From Chitinophagaceae bacterium (GTDB lineage Bacteria > Bacteroidota > Bacteroidia > Chitinophagales > Chitinophagaceae), in contig JANWIY010000163.1 of the NCBI GenBank assembly GCA_025449645.1, forward strand, positions 1 to 64,000: 64,000 nt of DNA, read 5' to 3'. Both the position numbers and the translations under genes were made by a program. The notes under the pieces are model-generated. The model had not been told where the DNA came from. It made no database searches and saw only the letters and a program-made list of their open reading frames with translations. This document shows positions 37,918 through 48,322 of this stretch, in pieces (the stretch's first letter is position 1; every line of letters begins with the position of its first letter).

Positions 37918-37951
37918 TTTTTACTTTTTACTTTTTACTTTTTACTTTTTC
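37918..37951. repeat. TTTTTAC heptamer tract, 4 copies
   Basis: TTTTTACTTTTTACTTTTTACTTTTTACTTTTT; the purC stop lies in it (minus strand AAA AAG TAA). Confidence 0.93.
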
Positions 37952-38868
37952 CCTTTTAATTCCCCGACAACCACCTCATAAATCTCATCCCCGGTCATCG
38001 TAACCCGAACGAATTTCTCCCCGATAACTTTTTCATATAATTCGATATAGCGGTTGGAAATGGTTTGTATCCATTCGTCAGTCATTTCAGGCACCTGCTG
38101 ACCTTCTTTGCCCATGAAATTATTGCCAATTAACCACTCCCGTACAAATTCCTTACTGAGCTGCTTTTGCTTTTCCCCCCTTTTTTGCTTTTCTTCAAAA
38201 CCGTCAGTGTAAAAGTACCGGGAGGAATCGGGTGTGTGGATCTCATCCATCAGATAAATCGTGTTGCCGATCTTTCCAAATTCATATTTGGTGTCCACCA
38301 GGATCAGCCCTCTTTTGCCCGCAATCTCTTTTCCCCGCTGAAAAAGCGCCAGTGTATATCGTTCCAGGATCTGATAATCGTTTTCATTCACAATCCCGCG
38401 TGAAATAATTTCTGCTCGGGAAATGTCTTCGTCATGACCGGCTTCTGCCTTTGTGGACGGGGTTATGATGGGCTGGGGAAAGTAGTCGTTTTCTTTTAAC
38501 CCCTCAGGTAAGGCCACACCACATAAGTTTCTTTTTCCGTCGGAATAGGTTCGCCACGCATGTCCGGTCAGGTTTCCCCTGACCACCATTTCCACGCGGT
38601 AAGGAATGCATCGCTTTCCGATACTTACCTGCGGAGCGGGGACGGACAGCAACCAATTGGGGCAGATATCCCGTGTGGCATTCAACATATATGCAGCAAT
38701 CAGATTCAGAACCTGTCCTTTGTAGGGGATGGGACGGGGAAGGATCACATCAAATGCAGAGATCCTGTCGCTCGCGACCATCACCAGCAATTCTTCTTTA
38801 ATGCTATATACATCGCGAACCTTGCCACGGTAAAAACCAGTCTGATCCGGAAAATTAAATCTGTCCAT
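37942..38868 (-). CDS. purC: Phosphoribosylaminoimidazole-succinocarboxamide synthase
   Basis: [87 protein letters not shown]. Confidence 0.95.
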   Translation of the reverse strand: MDRFNFPDQTGFYRGKVRDVYSIKEELLVMVASDRISAFDVILPRPIPYKGQVLNLIAAYMLNATRDICPNWLLSVPAPQVSIGKRCIPYRVEMVVRGNLTGHAWRTYSDGKRNLCGVALPEGLKENDYFPQPIITPSTKAEAGHDEDISRAEIISRGIVNENDYQILERYTLALFQRGKEIAGKRGLILVDTKYEFGKIGNTIYLMDEIHTPDSSRYFYTDGFEEKQKRGEKQKQLSKEFVREWLIGNNFMGKEGQQVPEMTDEWIQTISNRYIELYEKVIGEKFVRVTMTGDEIYEVVVGELKGKK

Positions 38869-39054
38869 CTGTCGATTTGATTGCAAATATTGGAATTAGA
38901 TTTTAATTCCCGCTTTTTAAACCATTATTCAACTGGAAATTAATCCCGGAAATACAAGGCAGGGTATCATCATCCGGCAAATAATTTTTATTTAACCGGA
39001 ACAAGGCTGTATTTTCCCTCCAGCTTACCAATTCAATAACAAAAATTGCTGGCC

Positions 39055-41847
39055 ATGAAACATCATTTGGGCACCATATGCATCCTTTTGATTTGCATTT
39101 TATTTCATACTCGCCTCATCGCACAAACTTCAATCCTTTCCGGAAGAATTATTAATTCAGAAACAAAAGAAGGAATTCCTGCGGCATCCGTGCTGCTGAA
39201 AGGAGCTACCTCCGGAACATTTACAGATAGCCGGGGTAATTTCAAACTCAATACGAGCCATTCGTTTCCTGTTATACTTGTCATTTCCTCCGTTGGATAT
39301 CGATCCAAAGAAATTCCGGTAGACAATAGTGCGCAATTTCTGGAGCTAACCCTTGAGCCGGTCTCAACCATGGGAACTGAAGTCGTGGTTTCTGCAACAC
39401 GCTCCCAAATCAGAAGCCTGGAATCCCCTGTTTCCATCGAACGATTGAGCGGCGCAGCAGCCCTGGAAGTTCCGGCGCCTTCTTTCTATGATGCGCTTGC
39501 AAATCTGAAAGGCGTAGACGCGGTCACTTCCTCCATCTTTTTTAAAACCTTGGGTACAAGAGGATTTAACGGAAGCGGAAATCTGAGAATGAACCAGCTG
39601 GTGGACGGAATGGATAATCAGGCACCGGGATTGAATTTTTCCGTAGGCAATATTGTAGGTCTGAATGAACTGGATTTGGACAATGTGGAACTTCTGCCGG
39701 GAGCGTCTTCGGCACTGTACGGGTCGGGTGGCATGACGGGCACCATATTAATGACCAGTAAGGATCCATTTAAGTACCAGGGACTGAGCGTTCAGGTGAA
39801 ACAAGGTATAAATCATATTCATGATGCCCAAAGTAATCCTTCTCCCTACTATGACTGGATGGCCAGATATGCTAAAGCATTCAACAATACATTCGCATTC
39901 CGGATTTCAGCCGAATATACCAAGGCCAGGGACTGGATGGTTTCTGATTACCGCAACTTCAGCGCCTTAAAAGGGCAACCCATTGCAGGCGACCGCAGCC
40001 TGTCCGATTATAACGGAATAAACACTTATGGGGACGAGAGTGCTTATTTTAATGTAAAGGATCAATTGAATATTGCGTCTGCAAATTATGCTTCTGCATC
40101 GCAGGCCGCTGCTGCTGCCGGGAATCCGGTACTGGCAGGGCAATACCACGCTATGTCGGTGGAGGTTGGCCAGCTCGCTTTCCTCACACCTGCCAGTTCA
40201 AACGTTACCCGCACAGGTTACAATGAAAATAATTTAACGGATTATAAAGCCTACAATTTCAAAACCTCCGCGGGGCTGTTTTACAAAATTAGCGATAATA
40301 TCACCGCCAGTCTGAGCGGCAACTTCGGAATTGCAAGTACCATTTATCAGGGAACAGACCGTTTCAGTTTGAAAAATGTACGCATTGGCCAATACAAGGC
40401 CGAAATAACAGGCAGCCGGTTTTATGCGCGCATATATACCACGCAGGAAAATGCGGGTGATTCTTATGATATGGTGGCAGCAGCAACATTGCTGAATGAA
40501 GTGTATGCGCCCACTGCTTCGGTTTGGGCGCCTAATTATATTGAAGCCTATGCGCAGACGCTCAGTTCGGCCATTGGGTTAGGACAATCTCCGAGTCAGG
40601 CTTATGTTATCGCGAGCGCAGGTGCACGGGGGTACGCGGATACACACCGGCTGCAACCGGGCAGTACTGCTTTTAGAAATGCACTGGCTTCCATTGAAAA
40701 GCAACCCATCCCTGAAGGAGCTAAATTCAATGACCAGACAGACCTGTATGTCGGGGAAGGCATGTACAATATTTCCGATCTGATTAAATGGGCCGATCTC
40801 ACGGTGGGCGCGGATACCCGTGAATTTATTTTGAATTCCCATGGAACCATTTTCTCTGATACGGCCGGGACGATCCCCATCAATGAGACAGGAGCTTTTG
40901 CACAGCTGCAAAAAGGATTTCTGAATAATCTGTTGAAAATGACCCTGGCAGGAAGGTATGATAAGAATTCCAATTTCGCGGGCCGGTTTACACCCCGGGT
41001 AACTGCCGTGTTTCGTGTTGCACCGGACAATTTTATACGGGCTTCTTATCAGACAGCCTACCGCTTTCCTTCAACCCAAAATCAATACATCAACCTGCAA
41101 ACCGGATCAGCGCGTTTAATAGGAGGTCTGCCCCAATTTATTGATGCGTATGGTTTAAGAACTGACACTTATGACACGGCTTCGCTCGGTAATTATGCAC
41201 GGACGGGGGCTCCGCCCGTGCAATATCAGTTCAGGGAGTTTAAGCCGGAAACCGTGGCTTCCTGGGAGTTGGGATATAAAGGACTTATAGCAAAGAAACT
41301 GCTGATTGATATTTATGGCTTTTACGCTCAATACACTAATTTTATAGGCCTCACGGTGCTGGTAAAGAATCCTTTTACGCAGGGACAGACGCCGGTAAAC
41401 ACATTCGGGATCTATACGAACAGCAGTAATAAGGTGAATACAGTGGGAGCGGGCCTGGGGCTGGATTATTCTCTGCCCCTGGGATTTATTGCCTCCGGAA
41501 ATATTGCTTACAACGATATATCCAACAAGGATGTTTCGGTGCTCACCCAATTCAACACACCCAAAATAAAATTCAATCTTTCTATTGCAAACTATACCCT
41601 TGCGAAATATTATGGGTTTAATTTCAGTTACCGCTGGCAGGAAAGCTATATTTATGAATCTTCTTTTGTGAGTGGGACTACTCCGGAATTTGGCACGCTG
41701 GACGGACAGATCAGCAGAAAACTTCCGAAGATCAATTGCCTGATCAAGATCGGCGCAACCAATTTATTAAATAAATATCATGTGGATGCAATCGGCGATT
41801 CGAGGATTGGCGGATTATATTATGTTAGCCTGGGTTATAATTTATGA
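39055..41847 (+). CDS. TonB-dependent receptor with N-terminal carboxypeptidase-like domain
   Basis: LSGRIINSETKEGIPAASVLLKGATSGTFTDSRGNFKL, VVVSATRSQIRSLESPVSIERL, LDNVELLPGASSALYGSGGMTGTILMTSKDPF, barrel C-terminus. Confidence 0.93.
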   Translation: MKHHLGTICILLICILFHTRLIAQTSILSGRIINSETKEGIPAASVLLKGATSGTFTDSRGNFKLNTSHSFPVILVISSVGYRSKEIPVDNSAQFLELTLEPVSTMGTEVVVSATRSQIRSLESPVSIERLSGAAALEVPAPSFYDALANLKGVDAVTSSIFFKTLGTRGFNGSGNLRMNQLVDGMDNQAPGLNFSVGNIVGLNELDLDNVELLPGASSALYGSGGMTGTILMTSKDPFKYQGLSVQVKQGINHIHDAQSNPSPYYDWMARYAKAFNNTFAFRISAEYTKARDWMVSDYRNFSALKGQPIAGDRSLSDYNGINTYGDESAYFNVKDQLNIASANYASASQAAAAAGNPVLAGQYHAMSVEVGQLAFLTPASSNVTRTGYNENNLTDYKAYNFKTSAGLFYKISDNITASLSGNFGIASTIYQGTDRFSLKNVRIGQYKAEITGSRFYARIYTTQENAGDSYDMVAAATLLNEVYAPTASVWAPNYIEAYAQTLSSAIGLGQSPSQAYVIASAGARGYADTHRLQPGSTAFRNALASIEKQPIPEGAKFNDQTDLYVGEGMYNISDLIKWADLTVGADTREFILNSHGTIFSDTAGTIPINETGAFAQLQKGFLNNLLKMTLAGRYDKNSNFAGRFTPRVTAVFRVAPDNFIRASYQTAYRFPSTQNQYINLQTGSARLIGGLPQFIDAYGLRTDTYDTASLGNYARTGAPPVQYQFREFKPETVASWELGYKGLIAKKLLIDIYGFYAQYTNFIGLTVLVKNPFTQGQTPVNTFGIYTNSSNKVNTVGAGLGLDYSLPLGFIASGNIAYNDISNKDVSVLTQFNTPKIKFNLSIANYTLAKYYGFNFSYRWQESYIYESSFVSGTTPEFGTLDGQISRKLPKINCLIKIGATNLLNKYHVDAIGDSRIGGLYYVSLGYNL

Positions 41848-41911
41848 TGGATACAAACTTTAGATTTTGAAAATAGCTGGGCCTGCGAATCTGAATATAA
41901 AATGATGCCAA

Positions 41912-43012
41912 TCAGACGTTAAACCGGAAATGCATCACGTCGCCATCTTTTACAACATAGTCTTTTCCTTCAATCCGGAGCCTGCCTGCTTCACGACAGG
42001 CAGCTTCTGATTTATATTTTAAGAAATCGTTGTATGCGATCACTTCGGCCTTGATGAATCCTTTTTCAAAATCTGTATGTATCACGCCTGCAGCCTGAGG
42101 GGCCTTCCACCCAGTATGGATTGTCCATGCCCGCACTTCCTGAACTCCGGCTGTAAAATAAGTTTGTAAGGAAAGCAGGGTATAGGCAGCCCGGATCATT
42201 TTATTGAGGGCCGGCTCTTTCATTTGATACTCTTCCATGAACATGCCTTTGTCCTCGGCATTTTCCAGTTCTGCGATCTGTTGTTCTATGGAATTGTTCA
42301 TGATGATCATCTGTGCCATTTCTTCTTCGACCGCCTTTTTCAATGCTGTTGTAAACATGTTCCCGGTATGCATGGATGCTTCATCCACATTGGCTACGTA
42401 CAATACGGGTTTATCTGTAAGTAAAAAAAGATCGGCGATAGCAGACTTATCCTCCTTGCGCAGGTCGAGATCCCGGATATTATTTCCTTTTTCAAGATGC
42501 TGCTTGCATCGTTTAAGTATTTCATATTCGGCTTTCACTTTCGGGTCAGCCGTACGCAATAGTTTTTCTGTGCGTGAAAATTTTCTTTCTACACTATCGA
42601 GATCTTTGAGCTGGAGTTCGGTATCAATAATTTCTTTGTCGGATATGGGATCGATCCCGCCTTCGTCACGCAGTATATTTTCATCTTCAAAACACCGGAT
42701 AACATGCACGATGGCATCCACTTCACGGATATTGGCAAGGAACTTATTTCCCAGACCTTCCCCTTTGCTGGCGCCCTTCACCAAACCCGCTATATCAACG
42801 ATTTCAATCTGTGTTGGAACGATCCGGTTGGGATTCACCAGCTCTGCGAGTTTTTCCAGCCTGGAGTCTGGAACATCTACAAGTCCTATATTGGGTTCGA
42901 TGGTACAGAAACGATAATTACTGGCCTGCGCCTTGGCACTGCTGCTGACTGCATTGAAAAGGGTGGATTTGCCTACATTGGGTAGGCCGACAATGCCTGC
43001 CTTTAACGACAT
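41912..43012 (-). CDS. ychF: Redox-regulated ATPase YchF
   Basis: MSLKAGIVGLPNVGKSTLFNAVS, NYRFCTIEPNIGLVDVPDSRL, IVDIAGLVKGASKGEGLGNKFLANIREVDAIVHVIRCF. Confidence 0.97.
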   Translation of the reverse strand: MSLKAGIVGLPNVGKSTLFNAVSSSAKAQASNYRFCTIEPNIGLVDVPDSRLEKLAELVNPNRIVPTQIEIVDIAGLVKGASKGEGLGNKFLANIREVDAIVHVIRCFEDENILRDEGGIDPISDKEIIDTELQLKDLDSVERKFSRTEKLLRTADPKVKAEYEILKRCKQHLEKGNNIRDLDLRKEDKSAIADLFLLTDKPVLYVANVDEASMHTGNMFTTALKKAVEEEMAQMIIMNNSIEQQIAELENAEDKGMFMEEYQMKEPALNKMIRAAYTLLSLQTYFTAGVQEVRAWTIHTGWKAPQAAGVIHTDFEKGFIKAEVIAYNDFLKYKSEAACREAGRLRIEGKDYVVKDGDVMHFRFNV

Positions 43013-43126
43013 GGGTTATATTATTTTTAGGATTGGGAACGGATTGTTTTTGAGCCCGCAAAGATAGAAGTATTTGAGAGATCGTTATTTTATTACTTAT
43101 ATTCATTCCACAATTAATGGAAGGAT

Positions 43127-44359
43127 ATGGCGCTGAATCTCATCTGGATCATTTTTTTTCTGATAGCCTTCATTACTGCCCTGGTGCGCCTCATCGTTTA
43201 CGGAGATACGGATATTTTTAAAACCATCGTGGACGGCGTTTTCGATTCTGCGAATACGAGTGTTCAGATCGCTATCGGACTGATCGGCGTGATGGCGCTT
43301 TTTCTGGGATTTATGAATGTGGGGGAAAAAGCCGGAGCCGTCAGGTTCCTTTCCCGGATCATCGGACCTTTTTTCAACCGTTTGTTTCCCGAAGTGCCGA
43401 AGGATCATCCTTCCATGGGACATATGGTTATGAATTTCTCTGCCAACCTCCTCGGCCTGGACAACGCGGCCACTCCATTCGGCTTAAAAGCAATGATAAG
43501 TCTTCAGGAGCTTAACCCGAATAAAGACACCGCATCAAATGCACAGATCATGTTCATGGTGCTTCATGCTTCCGGACTTACTATTATCCCTGTGAGCATT
43601 ATTGCTCAAAGGGCCATCCTAAAATCAAATGACCCCACGAGTATTTTCATTCCATGTATGATCGCCACTTTTGCTGCGACCGTGGTTGCGCTGACGGTTG
43701 TGGCCATAAAGCAAAAGATCAATTTATTTCAGCCCGTGATCCTGCTTTGGGTTGGCGGAATTTCTTTGCTGATTGCTTCTCTCGTTTATGTATTGCATAT
43801 GCACGGTGATTTCATTGTTCCATTTTCCAAGATATCCAGTAACGGGCTCATTCTTTTGCTATTTATTATTTTCATCGTAGGCGGAATGATCAAAAGGATC
43901 AATGTTTACGAAGCTTTCATTGATGGTGCCAAGGAAGGTTTCCAGGTGGCAGTCACGATTATTCCATACCTGGTAGGCATGCTCGTGGCCATCAGCGTGC
44001 TCAGGAGCTGCGGCGTGTTTGATTATATCGTGCAGGGAATCGGATCTTTTTTCCATATGCTTCATGTGAACACCGATTTTGTTTCGGCTTTGCCGACGGC
44101 GCTGATGCGCCCGCTGAGTGGCAGCGGGGGAAGGGCCATGATGATTGATACTATGAAGACTTACGGACCGGATTCTTTTCCCGGACAGCTTTCAGGTATA
44201 TTTCAGGGCACCGCAGATTCTACCTTCTATATTGCCGCATTATATTTTGGCTCGGTAGGCATTAAAAGGATACGGTATGCTATTCCTGCAGCATTGATTG
44301 CAGACCTTGCGGCGATTGTTACCGCTATTTTGATTGGGTATTTGTTTTTTCCCCATTAA
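43127..44359 (+). CDS. Nucleoside recognition / SpmA-SpmB-like fused membrane protein
   Basis: Two Gate-like regions: NLLGLDNAATPFGLKAM...AQIMFMVLHASGLTIIPVS and ALPTALMRPLSGSGGRAMMIDTM...SGIFQGTADSTFYIAALYFGSVGIK. Confidence 0.9.
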   Translation: MALNLIWIIFFLIAFITALVRLIVYGDTDIFKTIVDGVFDSANTSVQIAIGLIGVMALFLGFMNVGEKAGAVRFLSRIIGPFFNRLFPEVPKDHPSMGHMVMNFSANLLGLDNAATPFGLKAMISLQELNPNKDTASNAQIMFMVLHASGLTIIPVSIIAQRAILKSNDPTSIFIPCMIATFAATVVALTVVAIKQKINLFQPVILLWVGGISLLIASLVYVLHMHGDFIVPFSKISSNGLILLLFIIFIVGGMIKRINVYEAFIDGAKEGFQVAVTIIPYLVGMLVAISVLRSCGVFDYIVQGIGSFFHMLHVNTDFVSALPTALMRPLSGSGGRAMMIDTMKTYGPDSFPGQLSGIFQGTADSTFYIAALYFGSVGIKRIRYAIPAALIADLAAIVTAILIGYLFFPH

Positions 44360-44364
44360 TAATT

Positions 44365-44510
44365 GGTTGATGGTAGATGGTAGATGGTAGATGGTTGATG
44401 GAATTCAGGTGCAACAGTTTATTTGAATTTACCAACCTTGTTTGTCAAATTCGTTTTCGGTATATATCCGTCGGAGGCTTCCATCAACCATCTACCATTT
44501 ACCATCAACC
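44365..44510. repeat. Composite hairpin element, full core
   Basis: Left arm GGTTGATGGTAGATGGTAGATGGTAGATGGTTGATGG (44365-44401), right arm CCATCAACCATCTACCATTTACCATCAACC (44481-44510), 79-nt core. Lies between convergent genes. Confidence 0.93.
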
Positions 44511-44515
44511 GCAAC

Positions 44516-46147
44516 TCAGTCTTTATACAATTCTAGCTTCGTCTTCGGTCTCCTCTTCTCCAGCCACTTAAAATTCCGGAGTTTCATATCATCGAGGTTT
44601 ACCTTGCGGATGGGATACATAACTCCGTCTGCGTCGTTTCGAAGCACGACCTTGTTCAATAGTTTGTCCTTGAAGATCATGTCGATGATGTCTGCTTTAT
44701 TCACCCTGTTCACCCCTACCAGGGCCATGCTGTCGTCTTTGATATAATACACGCTTTCCGCACTTCCCTTGGCCCGCATATAATCGATGACACCGCCTTT
44801 GAAATAACCTGTTATTGTATTTCCCTTCACCTGGTTATACATGTAATCTCCGGCCTTCCCGACAACCAGTCCGTTTTCAAATACATAGAGGCGGTCCGGT
44901 TTTTTATTTTTGGTATAGAGGAACATGGTGTCGCCTGTAACCTGGTAGCCGCTGGCCCAGGCCACCGGATTCGTATAGAGCCGGAATATGGAATCAAGCC
45001 CGGAATAGTAGAGGCTGTCGGCGACCGCCTGGAGCGAATCCGAGAAGATGCGCACATGGTGATAAGCAGTCAGATAACGCAGGCTGCTGTCGTTTGGATT
45101 GCTTGCCGTTTTCACGATGGCCATACCCTGAACGGAATCTGTCCGGTTTAATATTGAATCCGGGATCTTTCCTGAAAAAAGTGTGTCGGCACGGATATAA
45201 ATGTAATCCTCATCACCCTTTAAAATCAGAAGCGGCTTTTGAGTGGCTAGGAGCGTATTGCTCTTTTTATCTGCAACCATATTATCCGAGATAACGGAAA
45301 ATCCTTCTGCTGTGTCTTTATAAACTGCATTTCCATGGGCGGTACTCAACCCGAGGCTGTCGTCAAAATGGATTGAATCTGCGGTGATGACCTGGGATCC
45401 GTCTGTTATTGTAGGTCTTTTGCCAAATTCCGCGCGGTGATTCTTCAAATCATAAAACCCCTGCTCTGTCCGGATCGTGCGCCCGCTGCTGTCGCGTATG
45501 TAGGTAGTCGTGATAAAAGTGGCGAGTTGCTTATCGCTGTTGTACAAAAGTGAATCTGCTTTGAGGTCGTATGCAGGGTCTTTCAGCACCACATCATTCC
45601 TGAACAACACGTCTTTGGTATCTGCATAATATGTTCCTTCTTTGCTGGTAACCGTGGTTTTTTGATTTACCACCTTTCCGCCATTCAGGTAATTTCCCAC
45701 ATGGATATTCATATCGTAGGTCAGTTCTTCTGTACTGAGTATTCCCCTTCCATCCTTAAGCAATACATTCTTCCGGAAAATAATGAATTTGGTATCCACA
45801 AAATATTTCATGTACTGGGAATAAATATCGGTGGAATCATTGTCGTTGATATGCACGTTCCCGAAGGCTTCAATGAAGTTTTCCTTATGATTCATTGCGA
45901 GGCTGTCACAATAGAAAAAAGTTTTTTCGCTTTGTAGTTTCACGTGACCAAACAAACTCTGTATGGCAACGGAGTCTTTCTGCACTTCCCGCAGCGTATC
46001 AGAATGCCATATGTAAACGGTGTGGGTGCTGCCTCCGGTTTTAGACTTGAAAGGGACAGCCACCTGCGCGGAGGAATAAAAACCCAGGCAGCAGGATCCG
46101 AAAGTCATCAGCATTGCTGCCAGTTGTTTCATCCATTGATTTGTCAT
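44516..46147 (-). CDS. OstA/LptA-like protein
   Basis: YIWHSDTLREVQKDSVAIQSLFGHVKLQSEKTFFYCDSLAMNHKENFIEAFGNVHINDNDSTDIYSQYMKYFVDTKF. ATG at 46147 avoids overlap with the MCE gene. Confidence 0.85.
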   Translation of the reverse strand: MTNQWMKQLAAMLMTFGSCCLGFYSSAQVAVPFKSKTGGSTHTVYIWHSDTLREVQKDSVAIQSLFGHVKLQSEKTFFYCDSLAMNHKENFIEAFGNVHINDNDSTDIYSQYMKYFVDTKFIIFRKNVLLKDGRGILSTEELTYDMNIHVGNYLNGGKVVNQKTTVTSKEGTYYADTKDVLFRNDVVLKDPAYDLKADSLLYNSDKQLATFITTTYIRDSSGRTIRTEQGFYDLKNHRAEFGKRPTITDGSQVITADSIHFDDSLGLSTAHGNAVYKDTAEGFSVISDNMVADKKSNTLLATQKPLLILKGDEDYIYIRADTLFSGKIPDSILNRTDSVQGMAIVKTASNPNDSSLRYLTAYHHVRIFSDSLQAVADSLYYSGLDSIFRLYTNPVAWASGYQVTGDTMFLYTKNKKPDRLYVFENGLVVGKAGDYMYNQVKGNTITGYFKGGVIDYMRAKGSAESVYYIKDDSMALVGVNRVNKADIIDMIFKDKLLNKVVLRNDADGVMYPIRKVNLDDMKLRNFKWLEKRRPKTKLELYKD

Positions 46148-46157
46148 GCACGATTCA

Positions 46158-47153
46158 TCATTTGTGCGTTGGAGCATTGCCGGTGGTATCACTGAGTGGA
46201 GCGCCCAGTGGGGCGCTTTTATCCTTTTTTCCGAAAACGGTAATCGTCACGTAGCGTTTTGGATGCATGCGCACATCATCCAATAAGGTGTTCAAGCTGC
46301 GCGTGGTCGATTCCAGGTTTTGATACAATTTCTTATCATTCAGCAATAACCCCAGAGAGCCATTGGTACTGTTCATTTTATTTACGGCATCTTTAAGGGA
46401 GTTCATGGCATCCTGGGCGCTTTTCAGGGTCTCATCAATTTTCGCATTGGCCAGCTTGTTTGTCGTCTTTTCGAGATTATCAAGGGTTCCGTTGATCCGC
46501 TCGTTATTCCTGTTGAGGTTATTGGTGAAGCTGTCCAGGTGCGTGAGGGAATGGGAAAGTGCTCCGGTCTTTTCATTCAGCAACACCTGAAGGGAAGCCG
46601 ATGATTTTGCCAGGTTGGCGATTATTGAACCAAAATTGTTTTTCACATTAGGATCGAAAAGTCCGCCAATAACCCGGATCAGGGAATCCAGGGATCCGAG
46701 TGTGTTGCTCAGGCCCTCCACGACCGGACTTATATTACTTTGCACTTCTGATAGAATATTTCCTTTTTCCTGGGTTGATAAGGTATCTCCGTCCTTTAAA
46801 TATTCTGTGGCGTCTCCCTTCTTAATGATGATATTGGCTGACCCGATAAGACCTGCGTTAATGATAGCAACGGAATTCTTCGGGATGTTCACCTCTTTTT
46901 TCATACTGATGGAAACGACAATGCCGTCCACATTTTTGTCTGTCGGACTGATCGCGTAAACGGAGCCGACTTCCAGCCCTTTAATGTTTACAGAATTTGA
47001 ATTTTCCAGCCCTTCCACATTTTTAAATACCGCATAGATCTTTTTGCTGTGTTCAAACAAATCCTTTCCCTTTAGAAAATTAAATCCAAAGAACAGCAGG
47101 GCAATGGCAATGGCCGTGAGTGCACCTATCTTAGTTTCGTTTGAAATTTTCAT
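46158..47153 (-). CDS. MlaD/MCE-domain protein
   Basis: TKIGALTAIAIALLFFGFNFLKGKDLFEHSKKIYAVFKNVEGLENSNSVNIKGLEVGSV, long helical C-terminus. Confidence 0.92.
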   Translation of the reverse strand: MKISNETKIGALTAIAIALLFFGFNFLKGKDLFEHSKKIYAVFKNVEGLENSNSVNIKGLEVGSVYAISPTDKNVDGIVVSISMKKEVNIPKNSVAIINAGLIGSANIIIKKGDATEYLKDGDTLSTQEKGNILSEVQSNISPVVEGLSNTLGSLDSLIRVIGGLFDPNVKNNFGSIIANLAKSSASLQVLLNEKTGALSHSLTHLDSFTNNLNRNNERINGTLDNLEKTTNKLANAKIDETLKSAQDAMNSLKDAVNKMNSTNGSLGLLLNDKKLYQNLESTTRSLNTLLDDVRMHPKRYVTITVFGKKDKSAPLGAPLSDTTGNAPTHK

Positions 47154-47258
47154 TCAGGATCTTTTAAAGGAATTCCGCTCTTCTTCCTTACCAACTATAT
47201 GCTTACAAACCTACACGAAAAAGCTCATTAGGCAAACAAGGACAGGATGGTCTGCAAC

Positions 47259-48278
47259 TTATTGCTGGGAAGTATTGGCCGGTGCGGCTTCGATGGTATC
47301 AGGAGAACCTTCCAGTTGGTCCTTATATCGTTTCAGGGCGTCCACAATATTCTGCACCACTTCATCCTGTCCTTCATTGCTGTTAAGGTATTCTTCTTCT
47401 TCTTTATTGCTCAGGAAGCCGACCTCGATTAAGACGCTGGGCATGCCGGTAGCCTGCAGCACCTGGATACCTTTGTCACGCTGTTTTACGCCTCCACTCA
47501 GGCGGCCTGCAGTTGCAAATGATTGTTCTACGAGTGTTGCGAACAAGGCGCTGTTGTCAAAATACTTCTTTTCGTAAAGTTGGGCGCGCATACGTGCCTC
47601 GGGAGAACTCAGGTCGAATGATTCTTCCGAACTATCGGAAATATCTTCACCACTTTCATCCCGCTCATTGATGGCATCTCCCTTTTTCGTGTTCCGGTCA
47701 GCTTTCCAGATATAAGTTTCTGTGCCTACCCGGGTATTGATCACCCAATACGATTGATAGATCGGTGCATTTATCCATATTTTCCTTTTCTTAGTTCCCC
47801 TTCCCACATATGCAAGCTTTTTCTTGTGACCGATTACTCTTTTTTCATAGTAACCGCCCGGGGGCTGGCGCGTGGAATTGCAGTGAATGCTGATGAAAAG
47901 ATCTCCTTTGGCCTGGTTTGCGATCTCGGCCCGGCCATGAAGATCGTCGTGCAGGTTGGTGGCATTGTTCACGCACGCATCCGTGGTCCTGGTGAATACC
48001 ACTTTCATATCGGGGAATCTTTTCTTGACAGCCTCGCCCAGTTTCAGGGAAATATCCAGGGTTACATCTTTTTCAGTGGAAATTAGTCCGCGGGCTCCCG
48101 GGTAAAGACCACCATGTCCGGGGTCTATGATCAGTGTGCGAACTTTAATGGGCTTCCGGAAGCGAGCACTTCCGTTTTGAAAAGAACTGCATAAAAATAG
48201 AAAAGCAAGTGAAAAAATGAATCCGGAAACCGCTCTCTGCATACTTTTCTTTTTGACAGTCAATATGTTAATCTTCAC
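47259..48278 (-). CDS. N-acetylmuramoyl-L-alanine amidase
   Basis: TLIIDPGHGGLYPGARG...EKDVTLDISLKLGEAVKKRFPDMKVVFTRTTD, LFISIHCNST, VLIEVGFLSNKEEEEYL. Confidence 0.95.
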   Translation of the reverse strand: MKINILTVKKKSMQRAVSGFIFSLAFLFLCSSFQNGSARFRKPIKVRTLIIDPGHGGLYPGARGLISTEKDVTLDISLKLGEAVKKRFPDMKVVFTRTTDACVNNATNLHDDLHGRAEIANQAKGDLFISIHCNSTRQPPGGYYEKRVIGHKKKLAYVGRGTKKRKIWINAPIYQSYWVINTRVGTETYIWKADRNTKKGDAINERDESGEDISDSSEESFDLSSPEARMRAQLYEKKYFDNSALFATLVEQSFATAGRLSGGVKQRDKGIQVLQATGMPSVLIEVGFLSNKEEEEYLNSNEGQDEVVQNIVDALKRYKDQLEGSPDTIEAAPANTSQQ

Positions 48279-48300
48279 AATTTCTTAGATAGGATACTCC

Positions 48301-48308
48301 TATTTTTG
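48301..48308 (+). promoter_or_regulatory. TATTTTTG -7 box before the LptD-like gene
   Basis: Exact TAnnTTTG match, 14 nt before ATG at 48323. Confidence 0.4.
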
Positions 48309-48322
48309 TACCATTACTATGT

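Noticed and set aside
44377-44571. 64-aa ORF over the composite repeat, similar to part of the 5296..5631 minus ORF (EFRCNSLFEFTNL vs DFGCKAPIEFSSL)
   Set aside because: Similarity follows from the shared repeat core; arms are low-complexity, there is no RBS or conserved start, and the third copy lacks most of the core. Treated as a nucleic-acid element.
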